64,000 bases of DNA from Crotalaria pallida (GCA_037953625.1 CM075656.1:85703001-85767000); one strand, 5' to 3'. Numbered from the stretch's first letter, positions 35,078-48,868 are shown. The notes: generated from the sequence alone by a model not told the origin. Numbers and translations are program-made.

Positions 35078-36590
35078 TTTTTTCTTTTTTTTTTAATTTT
35101 AGGATTTGATTTATTGCTTCGATTCTCTTTGTACTGCCACTCCTCCTTCACTCGCTACCTTCGAGTTCGTCCCCATCTACTGATCTGATACGCATGAATT
35201 TTCATTTTCATTTTCTCTTATATATATTTTAATATTTTAAAATTGAATAAAACTTATCCTAAAATGCAATAAACCACCCTTGGCCCATTTTTAAATTTGA
35301 TAGTATTTGTAATGGATATGATCTCGGACCCGACCAACACCGAACTCGACTCCATAAAATACATTTAGTCCTATTGATCAATGTCAATACTCGAAATCTA
35401 CAACCGAGTCCCAAATACTTACACTGACACATCTTAACAGAGGCTAGAACAATCCTCAAATCACATGGCTATACCCTTGATCCCAACTGGATAATAAGAA
35501 ACCTAAAAGTCCTATATCAATCTATTGATTGCGTTAGGATTTGAGGCCTTACCCTTGATCCTAAAATTCTTCCGGTCAAAGACACGACAACTTCCCTAAG
35601 GTAAAGATTGAATAAACTTTTGCATATATATTTTGCTTTAAGGTATAAATTATAATTTTGCTTTCTAAATTATTGTTACTTAAAGAGAACAAAATAATAA
35701 ATTATACATAAAAAATATAAAATGATTTATAATTAGAGAATGATGTATCTCCTCATATGAGATGAAAGAAATCATCTCCTTAACCCATTAAAATGGTGAC
35801 AAGTGTCCCTATTTTTTAACCTCTTTCTCTTTCAAAAACTCCCAATTGCATATGTTCATTTCGTGCAAAGGAGATATATTATGAGCAAATGAGACACCAA
35901 CAGAGGTTACCGTTGTTAGCTTACTACCATCGCCCGTCTACTGTCGCCGCAATCTCACCACATAGCACTACCCTCCATCGTCATAATCCTATTGTCCCTA
36001 CTCCTTATTCCTTTTTTCCTTAATCACTATTCCAAATCCCTAATTTCGTTTTCCTTCGTGAAACTTTGGATTCATGTCTTTCCCGTAAAAGATCTGTATT
36101 GTTCTCTTCTCCTAATACACCATCTTAAAGTGCTTATTGAGTTAGTGTTTTGTTTGTGTATGGTTTCTGGATTAACCATTTCATGTCCAGAGCCAAAAAT
36201 CAGATATGATAGTATGAAGGCTGGGCTTTAATAATGGTTTTGGGATTTCTCAGAAATTAAAATATCTACCAAATTTGATCTTGCCTTGTAATTAAAGCAG
36301 GTTGGCCAAAGTTTTGAGGCGTGGTTAGGAGTGTGAATTTTTGTTATCTGAATGTTGAAGTCAGGTATATTAGGAGAAATATTATTCTCTTATAATTAAT
36401 ACAAAGAAAAAATTTTGACTGATAATAAAGATTGGAGGGACTATTTATTTATATATTGTTAAAAGAATATTTGTTAATGTTCCTATAAATAAATAAAAAT
36501 GACAAGTTCCATTGTTCCAATTTCATATTCTTAAAAGAAAAAATATATGAATGTTATGTTTTTTAACAAATTTTCACTACGTTTCCTAAT

Positions 36591-36825
36591 AAAGTTAACT
36601 TTGATACTTCTATTTGGAAAGGCCGTGATACATGTTTGAGAGCTGTGGCCTGTGATTTTAATGAAGATGTTTTGGCTGCAGCAACTCATTTCAAGGCTCA
36701 AGAATATCAACACTATACTGTAGAGACACTCTCATCTACGTGGTGTATGAAGCTAGTTATGAATCTTTGTTTTTCAAGTGTAATTCAAGGCAGATTGTCA
36801 AATACTTCATACAACTTGGAAGAGT
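36591..36825 (+). pseudogene. LINE-type RNase H domain fragment
   Basis: The frame from 36591 reads KVNFDTSIWKGRDTC, then LRAVACDFNEDVLAAATHF, then VETLSSTWCMKLVMNLCFSS. These match the successive blocks of the RNase H-like domain encoded by plant non-LTR elements (K-x-N-x-D, then A-R-D-x-x-G, then the A-E-A-x-A-x-R helix). No reverse transcriptase is attached, so this is a relic. Confidence 0.6.
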
Positions 36826-37068
36826 AACAAGCATAACAATTTGTATTTCTCTGAACTAATAGCTTATTGTATTTTTTTTAAAAAAAATCGTTCCAATCTT
36901 GTTTTCTTTCTTTTATTAGAATGACCAATAATTAAGAAATTCTATTGATAACATATATAGAGTTTGGGTCGAGAAAAGCCCTCAATTATTCATCCAACAA
37001 TTTGTAATCTTTGATATTTCATTGTATTTCTAATTGAATGAATTTGCAACTAAAGTTATAAAAAAAAT

Positions 37069-37795
37069 CTATTAGCACCCATGAACTACTATTGGCACCC
37101 ATTCTTTTAAATTTTTATCTCCCAAACTTCCAAAATTATCCTTATCTTCTTGTTCGTTCTTCTTCTTTCTTCATCCACCCACATCTTCCATCTTTGTTCA
37201 CTTCCTTGGCACATGAATTCAACCGCCACTGTGAACTCATGATCAAAACACCACCACTCTTAGTTGTCAACCTTTTTTGTCTTCTTTTACCCGCGACTCA
37301 AACAATGATTTTAAATTCCACTGTTGCAACCCTCGTCGACCACCACACCATGACCTTGTCACATTTGCCTTCTATTTACATATCATTACCTCCGTAATTG
37401 TCTAATGCTACCATTGTCATGTGTGTTTGAAATAAGATTTGATCACCATAAACTTTTCATAAAGCCTTCACTCACAAAACGTGATTGGCACTATTTTAAA
37501 GCTCCATCACTGACCATCACCTCGATTTATCTCTCGAAGTCACCAAACCCCCACACCTTTGTGGCTTCTGGTTTAAAGTAGCCACCATGAATAAGTTGAG
37601 CACAAAATCAAAATCGAAGGGTGTTGCATTAACATGTTGACGATCTCTATAATAATAACATTATAGCATAGGAGAAAGGGGACATAGTGAAGAAAGTTGA
37701 ATAAGTGTGAGTTTGAGGGGTAATTTTGATAATTTGAGTAAACATTTATTAAGTAAATGGGTGTGAATAGCATTTTAAAGGTACTAGCAGAATTT
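37069..37795. mobile_element. MULE-like element with long diverged TIRs
   Basis: The left arm (CTATTAGCACCCATGAAC, then TACTATTGGCACCCATTC, then CCAAAATTATCC) matches the reverse complement of the right arm (TGCTATTCACACCCATTT, then CAAAATTACCCC) over about 75 bases. The size and long ends suggest a MULE or foldback element. No clear target duplication is visible. Confidence 0.4.
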
Positions 37796-38290
37796 AAAAA
37801 AAAATGAAACTTATAAACATTTTTCTTATCTATATTCACACCCCATGAAGTTTGATCATATTAGTCACTGCCTTATAATTGTTATTCTAAATTTATGCAT
37901 GAACAATGATAATTCCTGAAGAAAAAAAAATTCAACATTTTCACATAATCACATAATCCATCGTTTTTTATGTTCTATTTTTATTTCTTTATATATTATA
38001 CTAATAAGTGTTCTATAAACATTATTTAAACATTCTTTAAAAAAAAAGTAGGTTAATATTGGAAAATAAAGTTTACACTTCTCAATATATTAAATATGCC
38101 ATTTTTCAACATAAAAGTCTCTTTTGTATATATATTTTTTTGGTTTACATGGGAGGTCTGAGACTAGAACCCATGACCTGGGAGAGAGGGAAATCTAAAT
38201 GTCCCTGCAGCCACCAACTGGGCTGTCTTACGTGGACTCTTTTGTATATTTAAACAATGCTCATTAACACTTGTTAACTTTTTTATTTCT
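37158..38290 (+). repeat. Tandem duplication, copy 1
   Basis: This matches 38296-39310 at well over 90% identity by eye, with a constant offset of 1138 (1137 after one indel) up to 38118. It starts at the pyrimidine tract TTCTTCTTTCTTCATCCACC. It contains the SINE at 38132-38236, absent from copy 2, and the right part of the MULE-like element. Confidence 0.9.
38132..38236 (-). mobile_element. Short tRNA-derived SINE with 13-bp TSD
   Basis: The 105-bp insert is flanked by CTCTTTTGTATAT (38119-38131 and 38237-38249). On the minus strand it begins near ACGTAAGACAGCCCAG, with box A CAGCCCAGTTGG (complement of 38214-38225) and box B GGTTCTAGTCT (complement of 38161-38171), and ends in an A-rich tail. 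The empty site survives in the second copy of the duplication at about 39258-39270. Confidence 0.85.
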
Positions 38291-38295
38291 TTATT

Positions 38296-39310
38296 TCTTC
38301 TTCTTTCTTCATCCACCCACACCTTCCATCTTTGTTCACTTCCTTGACACATGAATTCAACCGCCACTGTGAACTCATGATCAAAACACCACCACTCTTG
38401 GTTGTCAACCTTTTTTGCCTTCTTTTGGCCGCGACTCAAACAATGATTTTAAATTTCACTGTTGCAACCCTCGTCGGCCACCACACCATGACCTTGTCAC
38501 ATCTGCCTTCTATTTACAGATCATTACCTCCGTAATTGTCTAATGCTACCATTGTCATGTGTGTTTGAAATAAGATTTGATCACCATAAACTTTTCATAA
38601 AGCCTTCACTCACAAAACGTGATTGGCACTGTTTTAAAGCTCCATCACTGACCATCACCTCGATTTATCTCTCGAAGTCACCAAACCCCCACACCTTTGT
38701 GGCTTCTAGTTTAAAGTGGCCACCATGAATAAGTTGAGCACAAAATCAAAATCGAAGGGTGTTGCATTAACATGTTGACGATCTCTATAATAATAACATT
38801 ATAGCATAGGAGAAAGGGGACATAGCGAAGAAAGTTGAATAAGTGTGAGTTTGAGGGGTAATTTTGATAATTTGAGAAAAAATTTGTTAAGTAAATGGGT
38901 GTGAATAGCATTTTAAAGGTACTAGCAGAATTTAAAAAAAAATGAAACTTATAAACATTTTTCTTATTTATATTCACACCCCATGAAGTTTGATGATATT
39001 ACTCACTGCCTTATAATTGTTATTCTAAATTTATGCATGAACAATGATAATTCCTGAAGAAAAAAAAAATTCAACATTTTCATATAATCACATAATCCAT
39101 CGTTTTTTATGTTCTATTTTTATTTCTTTATATATTATACTAATAAGTGTTCTATAAACATTATTTAAATATTCTTTAAAAAAAAGTTGGTTAATATCAG
39201 AAAATAAAGTTTCACTTCTCAATATATTAAATATGCCATTTTTCAACATAAAAAATCTCTTTTGTATATTTAAACAATGCCCTTAAAACACTTGTTAACT
39301 TTATTATTTA
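38296..39310 (+). repeat. Tandem duplication, copy 2 (SINE-free)
   Basis: This second copy of the unit at 37158-38290 lacks the SINE and the left end of the MULE-like element. It ends at AACACTTGTTAACTTT. The junction lies in TTC/TTT-rich sequence, which suggests unequal exchange or slippage at simple repeats. Confidence 0.9.
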
Positions 39311-39942
39311 TTTATTTATTATACCTCTTATACCCAAATGGCCAAACACAAGATGTGCAGGAAAATCATTTTCCTGTTAAGTGTATTTAAATCATTAAAT
39401 GTCAAATTCCAATTATGCCCATAATGATGATAACGAATGCTGGAAGCTCGCTCGCCATTCTTACTCCGAAGTAAACAATCCTTCGCTCACCAAATTCCCG
39501 CCGCCCAAAACCCCCTTCATTGTTACGGCGGCAACGACCGTTGACAGTGGCGCCGCCTTCTTCCATAACTGCCATCAAACATAGCTAATTTTCCCTTTTA
39601 AATATTTACGTTACTTACAAAATATTAATTTATCACTATTAGATATCTAAATACGAGTTTGTCCTATTTTCAACTCTCCACAGCAAAGGATTTTCCCCTT
39701 TTTCTAGTCAGGTTCATTCCAAAGCTCTCTCTTTTTATTTTATTTTTTTTGTTAATTGCATGTTCTAATGGTTTTTGAATTTCCAACTGCAGTGTTTCTT
39801 AGTACTACTACACGTTTACTTGTTTGTGATTTATTAGAAGATAATTTTAATTCCACCCCCTCCCTTTTTTTTTTGTATTCATTTTGCTGCTACCTTTGTC
39901 TTCTTCCCCTTTAATATTCTCTTGTTGGGGTTGTGTTCAGTA

Positions 39943-42900
39943 ATGGAGGTTTTGCTACCAAAGCTTACATCTTTCAAGTTTCCAAGCCCCAGTTACTGTT
40001 GCTCAATCACCACTACTTGGAACTCATCATCATCATCATCCTATGTTAAATTCGGGTTTCGTGGCTTATCTTCTCTCTCTGTAAATGCATCATCATCATC
40101 ATCATCAAAGGTGGTACTTAATGAAGCAGCAGTTGATTCAGCTGTTGGCAGTTCCCCTTCATTGGGTCACTCCACCAGACCCCATTTCCCTATCCTTCAC
40201 CAGGTCCTTCTTTTCTTACTTTCATTCCTTTTTTTTTTAAAAAAAAATAATAATTTTCTGTTATGAAGCATCGCCGTCATACCTTTGATAATGTTTATAC
40301 AGCTAATCCTGCCCTTATGCATTTTGATTTATATCTTTTTTTTCCTTATTGTCGTATCAGTCTCATGTCGTGTCCATGTATCAATGTATTAGCATCCGTA
40401 TTTGCATATCCGCTTCCTAGACAACATGTGAATGCATATAAATGTTCAGATAGCTAGCGGTTAATTTTAAAATTGTTTATCATGTTACAAATTCATTGCT
40501 GCTTGTTGTTGTTGGACTGTGGACAAAGCACATACCTGGTTAAATGTCATGAAAAGAATAAGGTAGCGAGGATTGGACTCTTGGAAAATTAATCATAGAG
40601 GTTCATGAGCTCTAATTCCTAGCTGCATATTTGCTCAATGTCACAGTGGGTATTCTTGCTCGTGAATGTTACGATTCTGGTGTAGCTCTCGGTTTTTCTG
40701 AGAGAAATATGTTGGTTTATCAGTTGAAGTCTATAATGAAATAATTAATTCTCCCATCATATTATCCTTGATGCATAATGAAATTTTTTGCCATGACATC
40801 TCTATGCCGAAAAGATCCAGGATGCACAAATTCTATCCAACATCTAAATACAAACTAGAAGGCATACTTTGTGGAGAACCTTCCGGCGTGTTACTTCAAT
40901 AGATTATCTTGTTTTTCGCCCATTACTTCCACTGCTTTTGCATATGGGTAGGTCGTTTTGACGTGTCAAGAACTCAATCCACCAATGGTGCAATTTGTAA
41001 CCAAGCCTTAGTTTCATTGCCTTATTCTTAACTAATCCATCTGTAATGCTCAATGCTGTTGATGTGACTGAGAATTGGCATTTACTAATAAAGACATGGT
41101 TTTCATTCCCTAATTTTTGTTATGCATATACAGTGTACAAAGCTACAAATATATACTTCTAAGTTACTCTTCGAAGAAAGAAGCTCTAGCACATTTTATA
41201 AAGTTATGATACTTTTACTCCATTCACAGGAAGTAAATGGCTCAAAACTTGTTTATTTAGACAATGCAGCAACTTCTCAAAAGCCCACCGCTGTCTTGAA
41301 GGCTTTGCAAAACTATTATGAGGGTTATAATTCTAATGTACATCGGGGCATACATTTCTTGAGGTATTCGTTGTGTTACATTAGGATTTACATATGTAAT
41401 TTGGAGAAACTTTTATTCAATATTCTCCCTCTGTTTTGGCATTGAGTGAGAGGTGAAAAAAGACAAGGCTGCCATGCCATCCCATATACAACAACAGTCA
41501 AACGCTTAATATTGCTTAAGTAGTCAAATGCTTCACCATGCAATTTTTTTACTGATGTAGTGCAAAGGCCACAGATGAGTATGAATCGGCTAGAAGGAAG
41601 GTTGCAGCTTTTATAAACGCTTCTGATCCCAGCGAAATTGTTTTTACAAAAAACGCCACGGAAGCTATCAATTTAGTGGCTTATTCTTGGGGCTTGTCAA
41701 ATTTAAAAGCAGGAGATGAGGTATTTCATTCTAGATTAATATTTTGATGAACCACAACTCACTCAACTGTTCAATTTGAAACCAGGAGAAAGATTGTTTT
41801 GTGCATCTTTCTATAATTTGGAGAGAGTATTCGGGTTTTGCTTTTGAATTTTCAAAAGCAATTTTGAAATAGAAATTTTAATATGAGGAGGGTACATTGA
41901 TTTTGATTTTTTTGAACCACTTAATTCTGTTAACCTCTATTTGGCATAATGCTTTTTGTTTATGCTACCATTGCATCCAAATTATGCCCTTGTAAAAGCT
42001 TCAGTTTTATATATTCTTGCAGATCATAGTTACGGTTGCTGAGCATCACAGTGCAATTGTTCCTTGGCAACTAGTTGCTCAAAAAGTTGGGGCTGTTTTG
42101 AAATTTGTTAATTTAAACCAAGATGAAGTTCCTGATATAGATAATTTGAAAAAATTGCTCTCAAGGAAGACCAAGCTAATTGTTGCTCATCATGTTTCAA
42201 ATGTGCTTGGTATGTTACTCATTATGATTCTTTACTTTGACATACTTGTTATGCATGCTAAAACCTTTAATAACTTTTTTGCTGCTTTTGAGAATTATGT
42301 GGTTCTTAAATTTCAAGACATCTCATACATATATATTATCTTACATTCAAGATACTTTCAGTAGTGGTGCCCCATATCCTTAAATAAGTTAGGTTTGCAA
42401 GCAATAAGGCACTGCTAAGAGTCAGACTGGTGGCTATTTGGGTTCTGCCAGCGGTGCCTTTGAAAATGGACACAGTGGTTGACATATTCTAGGGTAGAGT
42501 AAGAAGTAACTTATTACATGTAAGCAATTTTAATGAATATGTTTCGGTTAAGCTGGCATCATATGAACCAGCTCCTGTTATTCATTCCTTCTCTCTATGC
42601 TTCTTTCTTTTCCTGTACTTTTTCATGTGTACCTCTGGTACCTTCCAATAAATTCCTTTTTCGGATTAAAAAATAAAAAGGGGATATGATTTAAGTAGAG
42701 TATTAAATTAAGTAAAACATATTTGCCATTGAAGGGGAAAAATATCTATTTCCACACCCACTTTTCCTTAAATATTTGATGTAGAGGAGAACCTATTACG
42801 AAACACCTGGCTGCTAAGAGGGAAGATCCTCTACTTTAAATGTGAGATTCGTGTCTCACAGAGTCAGTAAGGAGGACTACTGCTTTTATCAGCATCGCAC

Positions 42901-45900
42901 CTTGGGTTGGTTAACTCACACTTGTACAAACAGAGAAAACATTCTGAATAAATTTGTAAACTGATCATTACTTGATAGAATAAATCACATCCTTAGGACC
43001 AGGCTTTCCAAAAGTTACCTCCTATAAGGGATGGCACTGACTTAAGTTGTAATTCTGTAAGGGTCGTAGACTTCCTGTTAATATTAATTCCATAAATAAT
43101 GCCTGGACATACTACTGAGACCAAATACACAGTTTTGAAAACATTAAATCTAAGTACACATACTGATTATCACAGCAGCCAGTTACTAAGCCTTCTTTCC
43201 ATGTTTTTTCAATGTGCAACCTTTTTTTCTCCACAATGATATGATGGTACTTGTTAGAATTTGTAGCTGAAATTAAAGAGAATATTTTACTCTGTCTTTC
43301 TGTAGCTTCTGTCCTTCCTATTAGAGACATTACACATTGGGCGCATGATGTTGGAGCGAAAGTTCTTGTAGATGCCTGTCAGAGTGTTCCACATATGATA
43401 GTTGACGTACAGAACCTTAATGTTGATTTCCTTGTTGCTTCTTCACACAAGGTAGGTTTATTTACATAGTATTTTGGAATTGTATCCCTTCCGGAGAAGT
43501 GAGATAAGTTGTTGAGTGCTTGTTGCAGATGTGTGGGCCAACAGGCATTGGATTCTTATATGGTAAAATAGACATCTTGTCTTCCATGCCTCCATTTTTA
43601 GGTAAGTTATTAGACATGGTACTTTCCTTACATATCTTCCCTTCAAATAAGAACAACTAGCTATAATGCAATAGATAAATTTTTTTGGCCCCATGTTAAT
43701 AAGATTGTCTTTTGAAGCTAATATATTGCTGGAAACCGCTGATAAAAAAAAAAAATTTGCTGCTAACCTCTTCTTATACTTGTTTTAGGTGGTGGTGAAA
43801 TGATTTCTGATGTATATCTTGATCATTCAACTTATGCTGAATCTCCATCCAGGTTTGTGAACTTTTTTTTTTTTATTTGACTCAGTTTTTCTTATAGATA
43901 ATCTGTACACAGACTTGGGTAAAGATCATAAGTCTCAATTCCAATGAGCCATTTTGACTTGCCTAGATTTGAAGCTGGAACACCAGCAATCGGGGAGGCC
44001 ATTGGTTTAGGAGCAGCAATTGATTACTTATCTGGGATTGGTATGCAAACAATACATGATTATGAGGTGAGTTGAGCTTTACTCTTGCAACGCTTGGGTA
44101 TAATTTAGAGGAAAAAAAAAGTGATACTCCCTGCGTTCTTATTCATCTGTCATATTAAAAAAAAAAAAAAAAAAAAACCCTTTAAGAAATGTAATGATTA
44201 CTTTGATTTTCAATAAATTAATTATGTTTTTCCCTAACATACCCTTTCTCTCTCCTCGTAATCATTACTTTTTCACTGCTACTTAGGTAAATCAATACCA
44301 TATTAAACAGGGGCAAACATGGAAAATAACATTTAAAACACTCTTGAACTATTAAGGGGACAGATAAACAAGAACAAAAAATTTCTCCAAAAAAAAACCA
44401 GATAATAGGGAACAAAGGGAGTAACTTTTTTGCTTTGCACAAGCTAAGACGTGTTGCACTTCACTGCTGGTTCACTTTTTAATCTACCATATAAACACAG
44501 AAGCCCGTTCTGCTCAAATTCCATACCTTGGTGTAGCCTTTTCTTCTTCGTGTGAGTCACCATTGAATATTTGCAATCCCAGTTTGCTTAACTATATAGT
44601 TGTTGTAATACCCTGCATTTAATTTACTGATATGCAAGTTGATGAATTTCCGTCACTCCTAATACAGTATTGATCTGGTGCCAACCATCTCTTAGTTTAT
44701 TCTTGCATTCAAGTATACCTGATACGAAACTTTCAGAAGTGAGACAAAAGTGAGATTTTACTTATTATCACTAGGGAACACAGTGATCTGGAAAATGCAA
44801 ATTTTTACAAAATACACATAATATAAACACACTAACTCATTAATCACCAAAGCCAATCATAAACACTTTGATAACTTTAGTAATATATCTTAAGTAGTAT
44901 GTAATGTTAAAATACCTAAATGACTTGCAGATAAACTTGATACTGGGTACAAATTGGAGATCATTTTACTAACAATCTTTAACATGATCATCAAATAGAA
45001 TAGAAAAATGGTAGGGGAGGCAAAAGCTAAAGGCTTTGCTAAACTTGGTCAAGCATTTCTTTTCCCCCCTTCTTATTATCATTCCCCCCGCCCTTCAATT
45101 TTGTCAAAATTATCCAAACCACAAACTTAATTACCGATCTTCATACTTCAACCAACTGAATCAATCATATGTCACATTGTTATACTCATTAAATTAATTG
45201 TGATTGAATTGTGATCATATATCACACAAGGAGCTCACTTATTACCTCTTCAGAAAAAAAAAAAATTGCACCAATATATTTCGTGATAGCAAGTAGGTTT
45301 GGAAACTGTTAATGACACAGCTAACATGCTTGCCGATGCCAATATTTTTGTTTGCTCATCATAATTTTCTTTTTTATGTTTTTCTTTTTCTACTGCGAGA
45401 TAAATTACATTCATATTCCATAACACTTGTTTTTCTATTTACATGAAATGTCAATTTTCATAGGTGGAGTTGGGTAGATACCTGTATGAAAGGCTTCTTT
45501 CGGTCCCAAATATTCGCATCTATGGGCCAGCACCTTCAGAAGAAGTCCAACGAGCGGCTCTTTGTTCTTTCAATGTTGAGAATGTGCATCCTACTGATCT
45601 TGCAACTATTCTGGACCAACAGGTAAGAGGATAAAAGACTATCCTCGGACACGTGCTTTTTCCTTAAACAGTTTAGTTTGTACCTTAATTTTTTGGAATA
45701 ACTGTTAAACATGTTTGGAAAATTTCCTTCTGAAAAATACCATTGATTATGTATCATTTCAGCATGGAGTGGCTATCAGATCAGGTCACCATTGTGCTCA
45801 ACCCCTCCATCGCTATTTAGGTGTCAATGCAAGTGCACGTGCCAGTCTCTATTTCTACAACACTAAGGAGGATGTCGACAATTTTATCCTGGCTCTAGAT

Positions 45901-45933
45901 GACACTGTCAGCTTCTTCAATTCATTCAACTAG
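39943..45933 (+). CDS. NFS2: Chloroplast cysteine desulfurase (SufS/NifS type)
   Basis: Ten exons (39943-40203, 41230-41363, 41561-41720, 42023-42209, 43306-43451, 43529-43601, 43789-43852, 43967-44066, 45464-45622, 45763-45933) encode 484 residues. The first about 70 are Ser-rich with two Ser runs from TCA repeats, a plastid transit peptide. The mature part has VNGSKLVYLDNAATSQKP, NVHRGIHFLS, TKNATEAINLVA, VTVAEHHSAIVPWQ, VDACQSVPHM, the PLP-binding SSHKMCGPTG (Lys296) and the group II SufS active-site loop RSGHHCAQPLH (Cys439). The enzyme takes sulfur from cysteine for plastid Fe-S cluster assembly, stimulated by SufE in the SUF pathway. The seventh residue block FEAGTPAIGEAIGLG is fully kept, so the protein should be active. 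Intron 8 (1.4 kb) contains a MITE. Confidence 0.96.
44127..44421. mobile_element. Stowaway-type MITE in NFS2 intron 8, family C
   Basis: The left terminus CTCCCTGCGTTCTTATTCAT and right terminus AATAGGGAACAAAGGGAG pair, with TA on both sides. The element is the same family, in the opposite orientation, as the one at 52596-52882 (shared CCCTTTAAGAAAT and ATCATTACTT). A poly-A run near 44158-44177 lies inside. Confidence 0.8.
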
Positions 45934-46524
45934 TCAGAATGTATCATTATGTAAATTAAATTGTTTATACACCAATGACTCAATGAGGGTTAGCTCTGTT
46001 GGTAGGATGAGCTGCATCAACCAAAATGTTCTTGAATTCAATTTGCTGATTTCCCAAATGGTGGAAGAGCCTATTGTTACCTCCCAAATTTTTATGTATA
46101 AGAAACATGCTGATACACATAAATATGTAAGGTGAATCTTGTATCCAGTTTTACTTTGGATGGGAATAAAGTGATGTTTAATTTACTACATAAGGGTTTT
46201 GATCCTTTCTAGCAGGTATATGCTGAGTGCTCAATATGTATTAAGATCAAAGCCATGTAAGCATCTTTGAAGAATGTTGTGGAAATATTAAAAGTTGTGT
46301 ATTAGATCAAATCAAATATGAAAGTTATGTAGTGAAAAATGTTTTGTTTAATATAGTATTAAAAGTAAGGTTTTCTTTAACTCGGGCAGAAGATAAGAAT
46401 CCAAGAGTGAAAATGATAAGAGTTGTGCTTTCTTATGTAACAATGAGTTTAATTGGTGTGGAACCCCTTAAAAAAAAGGTGTGGATTAAGTTTGCACATA
46501 TCTATGTATATAACTTGGAATTCA

Positions 46525-46797
46525 TTCTTTTCATTCCTAAATGTAAGCGCTTGAAGTAGTTTTGCACGTAAATTAAGAAAAATTAATTAACATTCTTATT
46601 GATATTGAAAATGATAGTAATATTTTATTTATTTTTTAAAATTACATATAATTATGATTAGGACTATAAAAAAATGTGTGGTAAATATAGATATTTGTTG
46701 AAAATAAACACTTAATGTTATTGAAAATTGAAAAGGAAACTACAAAAATTAAGACAAAATTCAAAACTAGTGATTATATTTAGGAATGAAGGGAGTA
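46525..46797. mobile_element. Stowaway-like MITE, decayed
   Basis: The right end ATATTTAGGAATGAAGGGAG pairs with the left TTTTCATTCCTAAATGTAA. The interior keeps the family A-like phrase TGTTATTGAAAATTGAAAA. Confidence 0.6.
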
Positions 46798-48445
46798 ATA
46801 ATTATTAGTACACGAATGTCGGTTGATATATCACTAATATAAAAAGAGAAAATAGTGTATGCACCGTAAGTGTATACATTATTAAAAAGAGAAAACTTTA
46901 CACTGTCAGTGTACAAATGTTAAACTTAAAATCCTTACATTGGCATGTACGATCCATTTTTCCGTTAAGAATTGATTTGTTAAATCCCTATGAAAATAAG
47001 AAACAATGATATCCATAAGAAATGGTAATGTGGTTTTAAGGAGACAGCAAGGACATTTTTGGGGTACTATTTAAATATTGGCAATCTATTTTGTGTCTGT
47101 CCTTGAAGAACTCAAGTACCATACGATTTTGATGATGGGGGAAATCATGAACACTGATCAAAGCGCATGACAAACAGAATTATCAGCCTCCCTGGCAGTC
47201 TGGCACTGAACCAAGTATATACAATGCAATATGTGATACAAAAAAATTGTGCTACTAAAGACAAAATGATGGATGTTAGAAACAAAACTTGGAGACCCTA
47301 TTTCAATTTCACGTAGTGGACATGGTTGTATAGAGGAACTCATTGTGCCAAATTTCATTTATGAGATTCTACATTTCCTTGGTCCACTTTTCCACATAGT
47401 ATATTTCCTTGTGGTTTGAATTTTGAAAAATGATGTATTATTAATTAAAAAATCAATTTATAAATTAGCCCATACCACTCAAATATTGATGTGTCACAGA
47501 ATTATTTTTTATTTAAAGACTTTTTCATGACATCTTTTATCTTTCTTCTATTCCATAATTTTCTTGACTTGGTATCTTGCATTTAATTTGATCCCTCTTG
47601 AAAATGAAACACAGCTCCGTCTATATATTAATATAAGTTTTTTTTAACGTAGATTAATTTGTAAATTGATTTGATATACTCTCATTAATTTTAAAATTAA
47701 ATTATGCCCAAAACAGGTGGCTAGCATGAATTGGTCACAGGCCTGGCCAGACCACCGACCTGATCACTTTGTACTTTTGTAGTAAGGAATGGGGACTACG
47801 GAGGACGACAGAATGTGGTACCAAGAGCATTATTGAAGTTGTACTTGTAGATAGGGGTAGGCTCGTGAGAAATACTTATCACTTATAATCATGGAATTGC
47901 AATGATCTTGTTTTTACCAGGGTTTTTCAGTTTTTCTAACATTTTTTTAGGTATGTGAAAAGAGGTTTATAAGGGATAATTTTGTATAAAAAATGTCATA
48001 TTTATGAAATTTATATGTATTAATTACATCAATTTACGATATAAATAATTTAGATATTAAAAAAATTCTTCTTACATATACTACATTGTTGTAACATCAA
48101 AACTTCTACACCCAATCTCACAATTTCTTTTTAATGTAAAAGATGGAAGGATTCACTATTTCTTTAATTTTTTATTATTCCTCATTCTATTTACGCAGAA
48201 AATAAATGTTATGGGATTAAATGGAGGAGTTTGGATGTTCAAATAATATAATTGTTATTTTTATGACTAACTTTCTAAGTTCTAACAAATCTTGACCACC
48301 AAATTTTATTTGTTTTTTTTATGAGGATTCTTTTGTGAATTTTGTTTCTGTTAATATATTCTTTTTTATACACACGATACCTCAACTATAGTAGCCATAT
48401 GATAATATTAATTTTATATTCTTAAAAAAGTTTCTTTCATATTCT

Positions 48446-48472
48446 CATATATATATATATATATATATATAT
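48446..48472. repeat. (AT)n microsatellite
   Basis: About 13 AT repeats lie some 550 bp upstream of the polygalacturonase start codon. Confidence 0.9.
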
Positions 48473-48868
48473 TATTTGTCTTTTTTTTCACATCTCATTA
48501 TCAATTATTTTTCTTTATTTTTTTAATCTCTTTCATTCTTATACCTTTTATATATCAAAATGAGAGGTTAGATTATCATTTTTCTAAAATTTAAGTAAAT
48601 GGTTCCTCCGAAAGTTTATCATATATTGTTGTTCTCAATCACTTTCTTTCTCAAGCCATTCTTAATTCTTAGTTTCTTACTACTTCAATGATGACATGTA
48701 ATAAGACAATGTATAATTGGCCATGGATTAATTAGCAAACATGCAAATATCATAAGTGGTTTTTTTTTTGTTTATTTTTTTTTATTTTTAGAAACTTTAA
48801 TTAAGTATGTCTAAATATAAATTAAAAGTCATCAAAACTAACATGCTAGTGCACAATTTGCCCTTAGC

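Larger units (their letters stand above)
35078..39942. other. Intergenic, duplication and transposon remnants
   Basis: The left edge is the BRE promoter. I then see a LINE RNase H fragment (36591-36825), a MULE-like inverted-repeat element, a 1.1-kb tandem duplication (37158-39310) with one SINE insertion, and a GC-richer patch at 39420-39590 just before the NFS2 promoter. Open frames inside the duplicated unit look noncoding. Confidence 0.6.

Noticed and set aside
37092..37397. 101-codon frame and its copy at 38332-38535
   Set aside because: It lies in the duplicated repeat unit, contains no domain, and the two copies begin at different frames' starts, so it looks like chance.
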